Positions 25,064-33,138 are shown, counted from the stretch's first letter. The stretch is DNA of 64,000 bases from Dehalococcoidia bacterium (GCA_023228825.1 JALOAL010000002.1:124001-188000), one strand, 5' to 3'. Notes: generated from the letters alone by a model not told the origin. Numbers and translations are program-made.

Positions 25064-26314
25064 ATGACTGGACCACTCGCGGGGATCAAGGTGCTGGACT
25101 TCACGTGGGCGCTGGCGGGGCCGTTCGGGACGATGATCCTGGCGGACCTGGGCGCGGACGTGTGGAAGATCGAGACGGTCTTCCAGAACGAGATGCGGCG
25201 CGGAGGCGCGCCTTACGTGCACGACGTCAGCACCTATTTCTTCTCCGCGAACCGCGGCAAGAAGAGCGCCATGCTGGATCTGAAGTCGCCGGAAGTGCGC
25301 GAGGCGATCTACCGCCTGGTCCCTCAGGTGGACGTGGTGACGGAGAACTTCCAGCCCGGCACCATGAAGAAACTGGGCTTCGACTACGAGACGCTGCGTG
25401 AACTGAACCCGCGCCTGGTGTACGCCTCCACGTCTGGCTTCGGGCAGACCGGGCCGTACAGCGAGCGCGGAGCCGTGGACATCATCGCGCAGGGGATGTC
25501 CGGCGTGATGAGCCTGACTGGCCACGTGGGCGGCCCTCCGGCGCGTGCGGGCTACTCGATCGGCGACATGGGCGCTGGCGTGTTCACGACTATCGGCGTG
25601 CTCGCGGCGTTGCAGGAGCGCCAGGTGAGCGGTGAGGGCCAGCACGTGGACGTGGCCATGCTGGACGCGCAGATCACGTTCCTGGAGAACGCCATCGTGC
25701 GCTACACCTCCACGGGCAACGTCCCCGGGCCGGTGGGCTTCCGCCACCCGATTGGTACGCCTCACCAGGCGGTGCCGGCCAAGGACGGCTGGCTCGTGAT
25801 CGCCGGCGTGCGGGACCACACCTGGGCGCTCTTTTGCGCGCGCGTGGGCCTGGACGAACTCGCCTTCGACGAGCGCTTCTTGAAGGTGGTGGACCGCACC
25901 AAGAACTACGCGGACCTGGAGCCTCTGCTGTTCGAGGCGTTCCGCAAGCGCTCCGTGGCGGAGTGGCTGGAAGAACTGGCGGAGGTCTGCTGGGTGGGCC
26001 CGCTGAACACGATCGACAAGATGATTGAGGATCCGCACGTGCAGTCGCGCGACATGATCCGCGAACTGCCCACCTGGACCGGGAAGACGCTGCGGGTGGC
26101 GAACACGCCGTTCAAGATGTCCCGCACGCCGACGGGCCCGCAGGGTGGCGCGGCGCGCCCCGGCGAGCACACGGCGGACCTGCTCCGCATGGCAGGGCTG
26201 GACGACGACGCCATCAAGGGCCTGATCGAGAGCGGCGTGGCGGCGGACCAGCCCTCCTCCATGGCCGGTACTCGGGGCGCCCTGCTGAAGGCGAACCGGG
26301 CCGAGCACCAGTAG
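25064..26314 (+). CDS. CaiB/BaiF-family (class III) CoA-transferase
   Basis: Moves CoA between carboxylic acids. The start chosen is ATG 25064 with AAAGAAG upstream, giving 416 residues. Class III features are clear: GPLAGIKVLDFTWALAGPFG at the N-terminus, ADLGADVWKIE, FFSANRGKKSAMLDLKSPE, and the active-site region GPYSERGAVDIIAQGMSG with the catalytic Asp in VDII. GEGQHVDVAMLD and a C-terminal PGEHT follow. It sits between two crotonase genes, which suggests activation of an acid to its CoA ester and onward conversion. The donor and acceptor acids are unknown. Confidence 0.93.
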   Translation: MTGPLAGIKVLDFTWALAGPFGTMILADLGADVWKIETVFQNEMRRGGAPYVHDVSTYFFSANRGKKSAMLDLKSPEVREAIYRLVPQVDVVTENFQPGTMKKLGFDYETLRELNPRLVYASTSGFGQTGPYSERGAVDIIAQGMSGVMSLTGHVGGPPARAGYSIGDMGAGVFTTIGVLAALQERQVSGEGQHVDVAMLDAQITFLENAIVRYTSTGNVPGPVGFRHPIGTPHQAVPAKDGWLVIAGVRDHTWALFCARVGLDELAFDERFLKVVDRTKNYADLEPLLFEAFRKRSVAEWLEELAEVCWVGPLNTIDKMIEDPHVQSRDMIRELPTWTGKTLRVANTPFKMSRTPTGPQGGAARPGEHTADLLRMAGLDDDAIKGLIESGVAADQPSSMAGTRGALLKANRAEHQ

Positions 26315-26342
26315 GCTCCGGGTCGCCGCAAGGAGGGCCCAC

Positions 26343-27191
26343 ATGGCTGAGGACTCGACCGTCCTGTACGAGCAACACGGTCGCGTGGCGCGGATCATCC
26401 TGAACCGCCCGCAGTACCGGAATGCGCAGTCCAACCGGTTGATCGCGGAACTGGACGCCGCCTTCGACCGGGCGACAGACGATCCCTCCGTGGGGGTGAT
26501 CGTCCTTGCAGCGGCGGGCGACCACTTCTCGGCTGGGCACGACCTCGGCAGCCCGGAGCACGCGGCGGACGTCCGAGCCAACCCGTCGCCGTCGGGCATC
26601 CGAGGCAAGTACGACCGCCAGTGGCGGCGGGACATCGAGTCCGGCCTCCGCTGGCGGGACCTGCCGAAGCCCACGATCGCGGAGGTGCGGGGATACGCCA
26701 TCTATGCTGGCGTGGCGGTGGCCGAGTCATGCGACCTCATCTTCGCGTCAGACGACGCGATGTTCCTGATGTCCAACTACCAGTACTTCGCCGTGCCCTG
26801 GGACCTGGGCGTGCGCAAGGCGAAGGAGATCCTGTTCGAGTCCCGCTTCGTCGGAGCGCAGGAGGCGTGCGAACTGGGGCTTGCGAACCGCGTGATCCCT
26901 CGCGAGCGCCTGGAGGAGGAGACCATGGCTTACGCCGCTCGGGTGGCGGAGAACGACCCGTTCCAGTTGCGCATGATGAAGTTCGCGATCAACCAGGCGC
27001 AGGACGCACAGGGCTTCACCAACCAGGTGCGCTCGTCGCTCTCCAACCACCTGGTGTCGCGGGCGGCCGAGGAGGACGAGGCGTACCTGCTGGACAAGCC
27101 GCAGGCGTCGGGCGTCCGCCGCCGGCCGATGGTGCAGCGCGCCCTGGAGAATTACGAGCGCGACCTGGAGCGGCGGTCCGCTGGCGCCTGA
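26343..27191 (+). CDS. Crotonase-superfamily protein with altered catalytic residues
   Basis: A 282-residue protein with an AAGGAGGG ribosome-binding site, so probably well translated. The crotonase pattern is plain: LNRPQYRNAQSNRLIAELDA, DHFSAGHDLG as the first oxyanion loop and VRGYAIYAGVAVAESCDLIF as the second. Where classical hydratases have Glu it has Ala (AGVAVAESCD) and Asn (LMSNYQYF). It is closely related to the crotonase at 52023, sharing LRWRDLPKPTIA, YFAVPWDLG and RKAKEILF, so the two clusters carry a common, specialised subfamily. Function beyond CoA-ester chemistry cannot be assigned. Confidence 0.86.
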   Translation: MAEDSTVLYEQHGRVARIILNRPQYRNAQSNRLIAELDAAFDRATDDPSVGVIVLAAAGDHFSAGHDLGSPEHAADVRANPSPSGIRGKYDRQWRRDIESGLRWRDLPKPTIAEVRGYAIYAGVAVAESCDLIFASDDAMFLMSNYQYFAVPWDLGVRKAKEILFESRFVGAQEACELGLANRVIPRERLEEETMAYAARVAENDPFQLRMMKFAINQAQDAQGFTNQVRSSLSNHLVSRAAEEDEAYLLDKPQASGVRRRPMVQRALENYERDLERRSAGA

Positions 27192-27225
27192 GCCCGCATC
27201 CAGTCCGGAGAAGAGGAGCACGGTG

Positions 27226-28014
27226 ATGTCCGAACAGCCCGAACCACAGGAAGCCGAGTCCTACGACTGGCCGGACCTGGTCGACCAACTGAACCGGCTG
27301 CTCCGCCTCCGCGTCACGCCCATCGGCATGAAGATGTTCGAGTCCGTGGCGGAGATGGAGGCGGTGCCGGGTATCCGGAGGCCCTCTGCCATCCACACCA
27401 CCGACCAGATCGTGGCCCAAGCAGCGCGCCTGAACTGGACGGTGGGGATCACGCAGGAAGACCTGGTGGGCGCGCAGTGTGGAGCCGTGATCGGCCTGCA
27501 TCCCCAGGACGAGAAGTGGCTGGCCGGCCGCAACTACGCCGGCGTCTGGTACGAGACGCTGGAGGACGCGGCCGCGCACCAGGCGGCGATGGACGTGGTC
27601 CCCTTCGGGAAGTACGCCGCCATGGCTGTCTCGCCGCTGACCTCGGGGCGCCTCGATCCGCCGGACATCTGTCTGCTCTACGGCACGCCGGGGCAGATGA
27701 TCATCTTCATCAACGGCCTGCAGTGGGCCGGCTACTCGAAACTGGAGTGGGGCGTGGTGGGCGAGTCCGCCTGCGCCGACTCCTGGGGGCGGGCGCTCAA
27801 GACCGGGCAGCCCAGCCTGGCGCTGCCCTGCTTTGCCGAGCGCCGGTACGGAGGCGTACTGGACGAGGAGATGCTGATCGCCCTGCCGCCGCACTTCCTC
27901 CCCAAGGCGATCGAGGGCATGACACGCCTTTCCCGGAACGGCCTGCGCTACCCCATCCCGCAATACGGCATCCAGATGGATGTGCGTCAAGGCATGGCCG
28001 TCAGTTACGACTGA
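27226..28014 (+). CDS. DUF169-family protein (COG2043-like)
   Basis: A 262-residue soluble protein of the poorly understood DUF169 family. Recognised features are LRVTPIGMKMFESVAEM near the start, LNWTVGITQEDLVGAQC in the middle, and SACADSWGRALKTGQPSLAL running into PCFAERRYGG. Conserved cysteines occur in QCGAVIG, ESACAD and LPCFAE. Either GTG 27223 or ATG 27226 may be the start; GAGGAG lies upstream of both. It ends the cluster of crotonase and CoA-transferase genes and is convergent with a response regulator gene. The family is of unknown function, and linkage to CoA-thioester catabolism is the only clue here. Confidence 0.8.
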   Translation: MSEQPEPQEAESYDWPDLVDQLNRLLRLRVTPIGMKMFESVAEMEAVPGIRRPSAIHTTDQIVAQAARLNWTVGITQEDLVGAQCGAVIGLHPQDEKWLAGRNYAGVWYETLEDAAAHQAAMDVVPFGKYAAMAVSPLTSGRLDPPDICLLYGTPGQMIIFINGLQWAGYSKLEWGVVGESACADSWGRALKTGQPSLALPCFAERRYGGVLDEEMLIALPPHFLPKAIEGMTRLSRNGLRYPIPQYGIQMDVRQGMAVSYD

Positions 28015-28021
28015 GCGACAC

Positions 28022-28045
28022 TGGCCCCCTGGCCGAGGGGGGCCA
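28022..28045. terminator. Bidirectional stem-loop between convergent genes
   Basis: TGGCCCCC and GGGGGCCA form a perfect 8-bp stem with an 8-base loop, in the 39-bp gap between the DUF169 gene and the convergent response regulator. It is well placed to end both transcripts, though it lacks a T-run. Confidence 0.55.
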
Positions 28046-28053
28046 CCCGCGTG

Positions 28054-28722
28054 CTACCCGTCGGAGGAGCGGAGGCGGTAGCCGGCGCCGCGCACGGTCT
28101 GGATGGGATGGGCGCCGAGTTTCTTGCGCAGGTAGCCCACGTACACGTCCACCACGTTCGATCCGGGGTCGTAGTCATAGCCCCAGACGTGGGAGAGCAA
28201 CTGCTCGCGTGAGAGCACCTGGTCCGGGTGACGGAGGAACATCTCTGCCAGTGCGAACTCGCGGGTGGAGAGATCCACGCGGCGGCCGTTTACCTCGGCG
28301 TGGCGGGAGCGGAGGTCCAGGACCACCGCTCCAACGCGGAGGGCGTCCGGTTCGCCCTCGCCTTGCGTGCGCAGGCGCGCCCGGATGCGCGCCAGCAATT
28401 CCTCGAAGTCAAAGGGCTTGGTGAGGTAGTCGTCAGCGCCGGCGTCCAGCCCGGCCACCTTGTCGCGCGTGACCTGGCGGGCGGTGAGGATGATGACCGG
28501 CAGGCGTTCGCCGCGTGCCCGTACCTGGCGGAGCACCTCGTGGCCGTCCATACCGGGCAGGCCCAGGTCCAGGAGGAGCAGGTCGAAGTCGGCGTCCGTG
28601 GCGGCGGCCGCGGCGAGCGGGCCGTCTCCCACCACGGTGGTGGTGAAGCCTGCGGCCTCCAGCCCCTTCTTCAGGAAGGAGGCAATGCGCGGCTCATCCT
28701 CCGCTACCAGGATGCGGGTCAT
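28054..28722 (-). CDS. OmpR/PhoB-family response regulator
   Basis: Two-component transcription factor of 222 residues. The receiver domain (1-120) has the acidic pair in VAEDEPRI, phosphoacceptor Asp52 (LLLLDLGLPGMDG), the Thr in IILTA and the Lys in YLTKPF. The winged-helix domain (about 130-220) includes VDLSTREFALAEMFLRHPDQ and ends LRKKLGA, TVRGAGYRLR. Its ATG overlaps the stop of the sensor kinase gene by 4 bp. A damaged copy of its DNA-binding domain lies at 3877-4190. Possible targets are the adjacent APH-like gene and its own operon, which share a conserved block upstream. Confidence 0.94.
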   Translation of the reverse strand: MTRILVAEDEPRIASFLKKGLEAAGFTTTVVGDGPLAAAAATDADFDLLLLDLGLPGMDGHEVLRQVRARGERLPVIILTARQVTRDKVAGLDAGADDYLTKPFDFEELLARIRARLRTQGEGEPDALRVGAVVLDLRSRHAEVNGRRVDLSTREFALAEMFLRHPDQVLSREQLLSHVWGYDYDPGSNVVDVYVGYLRKKLGAHPIQTVRGAGYRLRSSDG

Positions 28723-30239
28723 GCCTGTCCCCGGTCCAGACCCCGCTGTCCGACCTCGGAGCGACGCACCGAGGCGGGTTCCTGCGCCGGCGGGGAGGCC
28801 GGCAGGATCAGGGTAAAGCGTGAGCCCTTGCCCGGGGTGGAATCCAGCCGCACCCGCCCGCCGTGCGCTCGGACGATCGCCTGCACGATCGCCAGGCCGA
28901 GGCCAGCGCCCTCGCCCGTCCGGCGTCCGTCCGTGCCGCGGGCGAAGCGATCGAAGATGCGCTGCTGGTCGACGGAGGCGATGCCGGGCCCCTGGTCCTG
29001 CACCCAGATCGCGTAGTGGTGCTCGCCCACCATTTCGCTGCCCAGGCTCACCGGCGTGCCCTCCGGCGTGTGCTCCACGGCGTTGCGACAGAGGTTCATC
29101 ACGGCCTGGGTGAGCCGCTGCGGGTCGGCGAGCACCACGGCGATGGCGCTGCGCTCCATCGTCCAGGCCTGGTCCCCCAGCGCGGCCGCCTTGGCGGCGA
29201 GGTCGTGCGTGAACTCGTCCAGGTCCACGGGCTGGAGGTCAAGGAAGTCGCGCTGTTCTGTGCGGGCCAGCAGCAGCAGGTCCTCCACGATGCGCCCCAT
29301 GCGTCCCAGTTCGTCGCGCACCAGCCGCATGGTCTCGTCCCACTCGGCCGCGTCGTCCGAGGCCAGTTCCAGGTGGCCTCGGATGATCGTGATGGGGGTG
29401 CGCAGTTCGTGGCCGGCGTCGTCCACCAGTCGGCGCTGGGCCTCGAACGCGGCCTCCAGGCGGTCGAGCATGTCGTTGAACGTCCGGGCCAGGAAGGCGA
29501 CCTCGTTGTCGCCCTGTACTGCGATGCGGTCCGCCCAGTTGGACTCGCTGACGGAGCGTGCGGCGGCCGTCAGTTGGGCGATGGGTCTGAGGATGCTGCC
29601 GATGGCGAACCAGAAGGCGATCGCAGACACGACGACCACGCCGAGGAAGAGCAGGGCGCCCGTGCGGATCACGTTGCTGATGTCCGCCAGGCTGTCCTCC
29701 AGGAAGTAGGCCGCCACGAACGTGCCCATCACGCGGCCGTCGAAGGACACCGGGGCGGCCAGGTAGCGGACGCGGCCGGCCTCCGTCTCCATGTCGTCCT
29801 GGGCGGGGGTGTCGAGGCTGGCCCAGGCGGCCACGAGGTCCGCGTCGTCCAGCAGTTGCAGGGGAGCCACCGTGGATGCGTGCGGGCGGCCGTCCACCAG
29901 CGTGAACAGCGCCTCGTTCTCCACGGGCAGGTTGCGACGCAAGAACGTGTCGAAGATGGCGCGGATGTCGTCGCCGAAAGGCTCGCCGGTCTCGGGGTCG
30001 CGCCCGTCCACCAGCCGGCGCAGTTCCTCCACCTCCTGCAGCAGTTGCGCGTCCACCTCATCGTCCAGTTGCGCGAGGAGGAGCGACCGCTGCGCGAAGA
30101 TGCCGAGGGCAAGGCCGAGCACGGTCACCGCCAGGTACCACCCCAGCAGCCGGACGCGAGTGCTCGCGGGACGTCGCCAGGGGAGCGGTGATCGCGGCGC
30201 CCCTGGCTCCAGGTGTGTGCGGGTGGCGTGCTTGCTCAT
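28719..30239 (-). CDS. Sensor histidine kinase
   Basis: Membrane sensor paired with the overlapping response regulator. The 506-residue product starts at ATG 30239. It has a transmembrane segment at about 33-52, an extracytoplasmic domain of roughly 140 residues, a second segment at about 193-215, and a HAMP domain. The HisKA domain has His277 (DDAGHELRTPI) and the ATPase domain has N, G1 and G2 boxes (NLCRNAVEHTPEG, DQGPGI, GEGAGLGLAIV). All key residues are intact. It lies 45 bp downstream of an exported Ser-Asp repeat protein gene, which may be part of the same signalling unit, for example as its sensed cell-surface component. Confidence 0.93.
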   Translation of the reverse strand: MSKHATRTHLEPGAPRSPLPWRRPASTRVRLLGWYLAVTVLGLALGIFAQRSLLLAQLDDEVDAQLLQEVEELRRLVDGRDPETGEPFGDDIRAIFDTFLRRNLPVENEALFTLVDGRPHASTVAPLQLLDDADLVAAWASLDTPAQDDMETEAGRVRYLAAPVSFDGRVMGTFVAAYFLEDSLADISNVIRTGALLFLGVVVVSAIAFWFAIGSILRPIAQLTAAARSVSESNWADRIAVQGDNEVAFLARTFNDMLDRLEAAFEAQRRLVDDAGHELRTPITIIRGHLELASDDAAEWDETMRLVRDELGRMGRIVEDLLLLARTEQRDFLDLQPVDLDEFTHDLAAKAAALGDQAWTMERSAIAVVLADPQRLTQAVMNLCRNAVEHTPEGTPVSLGSEMVGEHHYAIWVQDQGPGIASVDQQRIFDRFARGTDGRRTGEGAGLGLAIVQAIVRAHGGRVRLDSTPGKGSRFTLILPASPPAQEPASVRRSEVGQRGLDRGQA

Positions 30240-30284
30240 ACCCCAGCGTGACACACGGTCGTCCACCGGGGGTAGGGGTGCGCG

Positions 30285-30761
30285 TTAGAACGAGTCATCC
30301 GGTGAGTCCACGGAGTCGATCGACTGGACTGAGTCCACCGAGTCAAACGACTGCACGGAGTCCACCGAGTCGAACGACTGCACCGAGTCCACTGAGTCGA
30401 ACGACTGCACCGAGTCCACCGAGTCGAACGACTGCACTGAGTCCACTGAGTCGAACGACTGCACTGAGTCCACTGAGTCGAACGAGTCCACGCTCTCAGG
30501 CGAGTCGATGCTCTGGACGCTGGCGAAGGACTGCACGGAGTCGCTGTCAGAGTCGATGCGCACCACCGGAGCGTCGACGACCTCGAAGCCCGCGGGGGGC
30601 GCCTCGAAGGTGGCGACGGCGGGGGTGACGTCCTGCAGGTCGATGCGGGACGGCATCGAGCGTGCGTCCGAGTCGCCACCCGCCAGGGCAAAGCCGGTGA
30701 CACCGATGGTTGCGGCAATGGCGGCGGTGAGGCCCAGTTTCTGTTTACGGTTGAATTCCAT
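30285..30761 (-). CDS. Exported Ser/Asp-rich repeat protein
   Basis: A 158-residue protein that starts at ATG 30761 behind a strong GAGGAGTGAG site. The N-terminus is a signal peptide or anchor (MEFNRKQKLGLTAAIAATIG, then FALAGG). Residues about 40-75 are non-repetitive. The rest is built from six copies of the nine-residue unit FDSVDSVQS with flanking variants, ending SPDDSF. The repeats are acidic and Ser-rich, probably extended, and could bind calcium or serve as a spacer. No enzymatic motif is seen. It lies directly upstream of the kinase and regulator genes on the same strand and is probably co-transcribed with them. I do not recognise a family. Confidence 0.8.
   Translation of the reverse strand: MEFNRKQKLGLTAAIAATIGVTGFALAGGDSDARSMPSRIDLQDVTPAVATFEAPPAGFEVVDAPVVRIDSDSDSVQSFASVQSIDSPESVDSFDSVDSVQSFDSVDSVQSFDSVDSVQSFDSVDSVQSFDSVDSVQSFDSVDSVQSIDSVDSPDDSF
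30322..30485 (-). repeat. 27-bp tandem repeats coding for FDSVDSVQS
   Basis: About six head-to-tail copies of a 27-bp unit with only silent third-base changes (such as CACCGAGTCCAC and CACTGAGTCCAC alternatives). Such near-identical tandem copies can change number by slippage or recombination, which would alter the length of the exported protein. Confidence 0.85.
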
Positions 30762-30823
30762 CTCACTCCTCGTTTCCTGGCCCGCCGCGGTCCGGGCGGG
30801 CGTTGCATCTGTCTGTGGTCTGG

Positions 30824-30838
30824 TGCCCCTCGGGGGCA
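30824..30838 (-). terminator. Stem-loop just downstream of the APH-like gene
   Basis: TGCCCC and GGGGCA pair around a three-base loop. A second GC stem (CCCGCC with GGCGGG, about 30781-30800) follows in the leftward direction. They separate the APH-like gene from the repeat-protein gene and may reduce read-through. There is no T-run. Confidence 0.4.
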
Positions 30839-30843
30839 TGTCT

Positions 30844-32160
30844 TCATGCTGACTCAGCGGCGTAAGACCCACCTGAGAGCGGCATGAGGGAGTTCTCATC
30901 CAGCGCCATCCCGGCGCTCCGAAGGCTGACCTCGATACCGGCTCGGTGCACCCAGGCGGCGGCCAGGTGGAGGCGGCGCCGGGTTTCGGCCTGCCAGCCG
31001 TCCATCTGGACGCGGAACGGGCCGGTGGCAAGCCCGAGTACGTTCGCGGCAACGTGTGCTCCGAGCAGGTCGGGGTGGTGCAGGCCCTCGGCATTGCGGA
31101 GCAGGCGTTTGGCGTACGCACGCAGACTGGGCTGCTCCTCCGGCGCGGCGAGGGCCATGGAGGTGGCGAACTGCGCGATCATCGTGGCGCTGTCGCCCAC
31201 GGGCTCGCCCATGCCCACGGTGTCCAGGTCCAGGAGGCCCGTGATGCGGCCGTCTTCCACCAGCACCTGTCCGGAGTGAAAGTCACCGTGCACGGGCACC
31301 AGCGCGTCCGAGGGCGGAACCGCGCGCAAGCCACGCTCCAGGGCGTCCAGGAGGGAGGCGTCCTCCGGCGCCAGCGCTCGGAGCATCCGCAGATGGCCCA
31401 GCGCCGTGCGCAGGCCGGAGCGCGCCCGGCGGCCGTCGTTGAGCGCCGGGAGGGCGGCGAGGAGCGCCTGGAGGTCCTCCGGCGAGGGCAGGGTGTCGCC
31501 TCGGACGATCGTCGTGCGCAGGTCGTGGCCGGGGACGGCCGCCAGCAGGAGGATGCCGTGTTGCGCCGACCAGCCGTGGCTAGCCGGGGCTGCGATGTGC
31601 GACGCGATTGTCGCGTGTCGCTCCTGGAGCGCGGCCACCTCTGCGGGTGGGACGACCTTCAGGAACAGCCGGTGGTCCCCCGTACGCGCTTCCACCACGG
31701 CGCGCCGCAGTGGGCGGTACGCCCGCATCCGCAGGTGCACCGGCGCACGAAGCACCCCGGCCTGCTCCAGCAGGTCTCGCACCGCCTCCGGATCGAGGGC
31801 AGCGCGGAGTCCCGGCAGCAGAGGGTCACGGGGGACCTTCCAGACGGCGACTTCCTCACAGCCGTCGGAGCCGGGCGCGTGGGGCAGGTGCACGCGAGGG
31901 ACGGGTACGCCCTCGATGCGGTCGCCGGTGGCGGCGACCAGGTCCAGGCGCCGAAGGCCGCCGTGAGTCTCGACGAGTGCGTGGAAACGCACCTCGGCAC
32001 TGCGGCCCGGCCTCCACGTGACGTGGCTGCGCCGCGCCTTCCGGACCGCCCCCAGGCCGAGCGCCGTCGCGAGCGTGCCGACGGCGCCGTCGCCCAGCAT
32101 CCCCTCGAACGCGGGGAGGTGCGGGTCGGACAGCGGCGGGGTGGAGGGCAGGTTGGTCAC
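30844..32160 (-). CDS. Aminoglycoside phosphotransferase (APH)-like small-molecule kinase
   Basis: Protein-kinase-fold enzyme, 438 residues from GTG 32160. The C-terminal half shows APH motifs: the catalytic loop VPVHGDFHSGQVLVEDGRIT and the metal-binding LLDLDTVGMGEPVGDSATM. The upstream lysine region is near DHRLFLKVVPPAEVAALQ. The N-terminal third is an extra alpha/beta part of uncertain role. Substrate could be an antibiotic, a sugar or a metabolite; sequence alone does not tell. The start is uncertain: the frame opens at ATG 32220, but the aligned decayed copy at 3877-4310 has TTG at the equivalent of GTG 32160. It lies ahead of the repeat protein, kinase and regulator genes. Confidence 0.8.
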   Translation of the reverse strand: MTNLPSTPPLSDPHLPAFEGMLGDGAVGTLATALGLGAVRKARRSHVTWRPGRSAEVRFHALVETHGGLRRLDLVAATGDRIEGVPVPRVHLPHAPGSDGCEEVAVWKVPRDPLLPGLRAALDPEAVRDLLEQAGVLRAPVHLRMRAYRPLRRAVVEARTGDHRLFLKVVPPAEVAALQERHATIASHIAAPASHGWSAQHGILLLAAVPGHDLRTTIVRGDTLPSPEDLQALLAALPALNDGRRARSGLRTALGHLRMLRALAPEDASLLDALERGLRAVPPSDALVPVHGDFHSGQVLVEDGRITGLLDLDTVGMGEPVGDSATMIAQFATSMALAAPEEQPSLRAYAKRLLRNAEGLHHPDLLGAHVAANVLGLATGPFRVQMDGWQAETRRRLHLAAAWVHRAGIEVSLRSAGMALDENSLMPLSGGSYAAESA

Positions 32161-32204
32161 GCCTCCATGCTGCGGGCGGTGGGTGAGGCGACGGTAAGAC
32201 GTGG

Positions 32205-32220
32205 ATGAGAGCCTTCTCAT
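32205..32220 (-). promoter_or_regulatory. Palindrome and conserved block upstream of the APH-like gene
   Basis: ATGAGA and TCTCAT form an exact inverted repeat with a 4-base centre. Next to it, the block complementary to ATCCACGTCTTAC and GTCGCCTCACC (about 32180-32207) is nearly identical to that upstream of the scar pseudogene at about 4280-4310. Retention of this block in a decayed copy hints at a promoter or operator, perhaps for the nearby OmpR-type regulator. Confidence 0.4.
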
Positions 32221-32246
32221 GGAGCAGGCTCAGCGGTGCGCCCTCG

Positions 32247-32750
32247 CTACCCGGCGACGGGGCCGAGGGCGCAGCAACAGAGGATCCCCGCTGCGGCGAG
32301 GTACGGGCCGTAGGCCATCGTGGCGCTGCGGGATGCGCCGCGGGCGAGCATCGCGGCGGCCACGACGGCGGCGAGGAGGCTCGCCAGCACGAGGTAGACC
32401 GGTACGGTCCCGAGGCCGAGGACCGCGCCGCCGAGGCCGGCAAGTTTCACGTCGCCCATGCCGAACTGTCCTCGTGCCGCGACATAAGCGACGCCTGTGA
32501 CGCCGATGGCCATGCTAGCGCCGAGGCCCGCGCTCGTCAGGGCCTCGACGCCGCTGAGTGAGGCGAGGATGAGGGCGAGCACCATGCCGGGCAGGGTGAC
32601 CACGTTCGGGATGCGGCGAGAGCGCAGGTCGATGATGGCGACAGAGATCATGGCGGCGGCGAAGAGCGCGGTGATGGCGACCGTGGGTGGGGGAGCGCCT
32701 CGGCTCCACACGACGCCCGCGATCACCAGGGCCGCGACGCCGCTGGCCAC
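32247..32750 (-). CDS. Type IV prepilin peptidase (TadV/CpaA-like, A24 family)
   Basis: Aspartyl membrane protease that cleaves the leader of Flp-type pilins. The catalytic aspartates are in AIIDLRSRRIPN and FGMGDVKLAGLGG. Several hydrophobic helices surround them. At about 167 residues from GTG 32750 it is a minimal A24 peptidase, as usual for Tad systems. The start is uncertain, as the frame stays open into the preceding DUF192 gene and no good ribosome-binding site is visible; translational coupling is likely. It is the last gene of the Tad operon, and its substrate would be the Flp pilin at 40111-40299. Confidence 0.85.
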   Translation of the reverse strand: MASGVAALVIAGVVWSRGAPPPTVAITALFAAAMISVAIIDLRSRRIPNVVTLPGMVLALILASLSGVEALTSAGLGASMAIGVTGVAYVAARGQFGMGDVKLAGLGGAVLGLGTVPVYLVLASLLAAVVAAAMLARGASRSATMAYGPYLAAAGILCCCALGPVAG

Positions 32751-32764
32751 GAGGTCGCGAGGCG

Positions 32765-33136
32765 CTACGCCTCGGCCTCGGGAGGGCGGTCGATCCTCAG
32801 ACGGTCGCCGAGCATGAGCCGGGAGCGTGCGATCTCGCCCGCCGGTAACTCCAGGATGTCGCGTGTCCTGCGGCTCGCCCAGCGGAAGCGCCACGGTCTG
32901 ACGTGCTGAGCGAGCCATGTGACCTCCGCCATTCCTTCGTCCGCACGGCTGAGCCCGACGAGGTCGAGGGGCTGCCGCATGAAGCAGGTGTGCACCGAGT
33001 TGCAGGGCCGGATCAGAAGTCCCTGTCCAGCCTCAAGGCGTGGGCGTGCGAGCAGGCCCCGTCCGCGGGTGAGGAACGAGTCGGCGACCACGGCGGTGAT
33101 CGTGGCGGAGCCGGCCGCCAGGACGAGCGTGTCCAT
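32765..33136 (-). CDS. DUF192 family protein
   Basis: A 123-residue DUF192 domain protein, with TRGRGLLARPRLEAGQGLLI near the start, the family motif SVHTCFMRQPLDLVGL, then WRFRWASRRTRDILELPAGE and LMLGDRLRI. DUF192 proteins are small beta-rich proteins, often exported, of unknown function. This one lacks a signal peptide. The gene begins two bases after tadC and is followed by the prepilin peptidase, so it is embedded in the pilus operon. DUF192 genes are often seen near pilus and secretion genes, which suggests an assembly or quality-control role. Confidence 0.88.
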   Translation of the reverse strand: MDTLVLAAGSATITAVVADSFLTRGRGLLARPRLEAGQGLLIRPCNSVHTCFMRQPLDLVGLSRADEGMAEVTWLAQHVRPWRFRWASRRTRDILELPAGEIARSRLMLGDRLRIDRPPEAEA

Positions 33137-33138
33137 GG

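Noticed and set aside
23813..26701. A 962-codon frame on the minus strand.
   Set aside because: It runs across three well-supported plus-strand genes (binding protein, crotonase, CaiB) and its product is His/Arg/Ala-rich without motifs.
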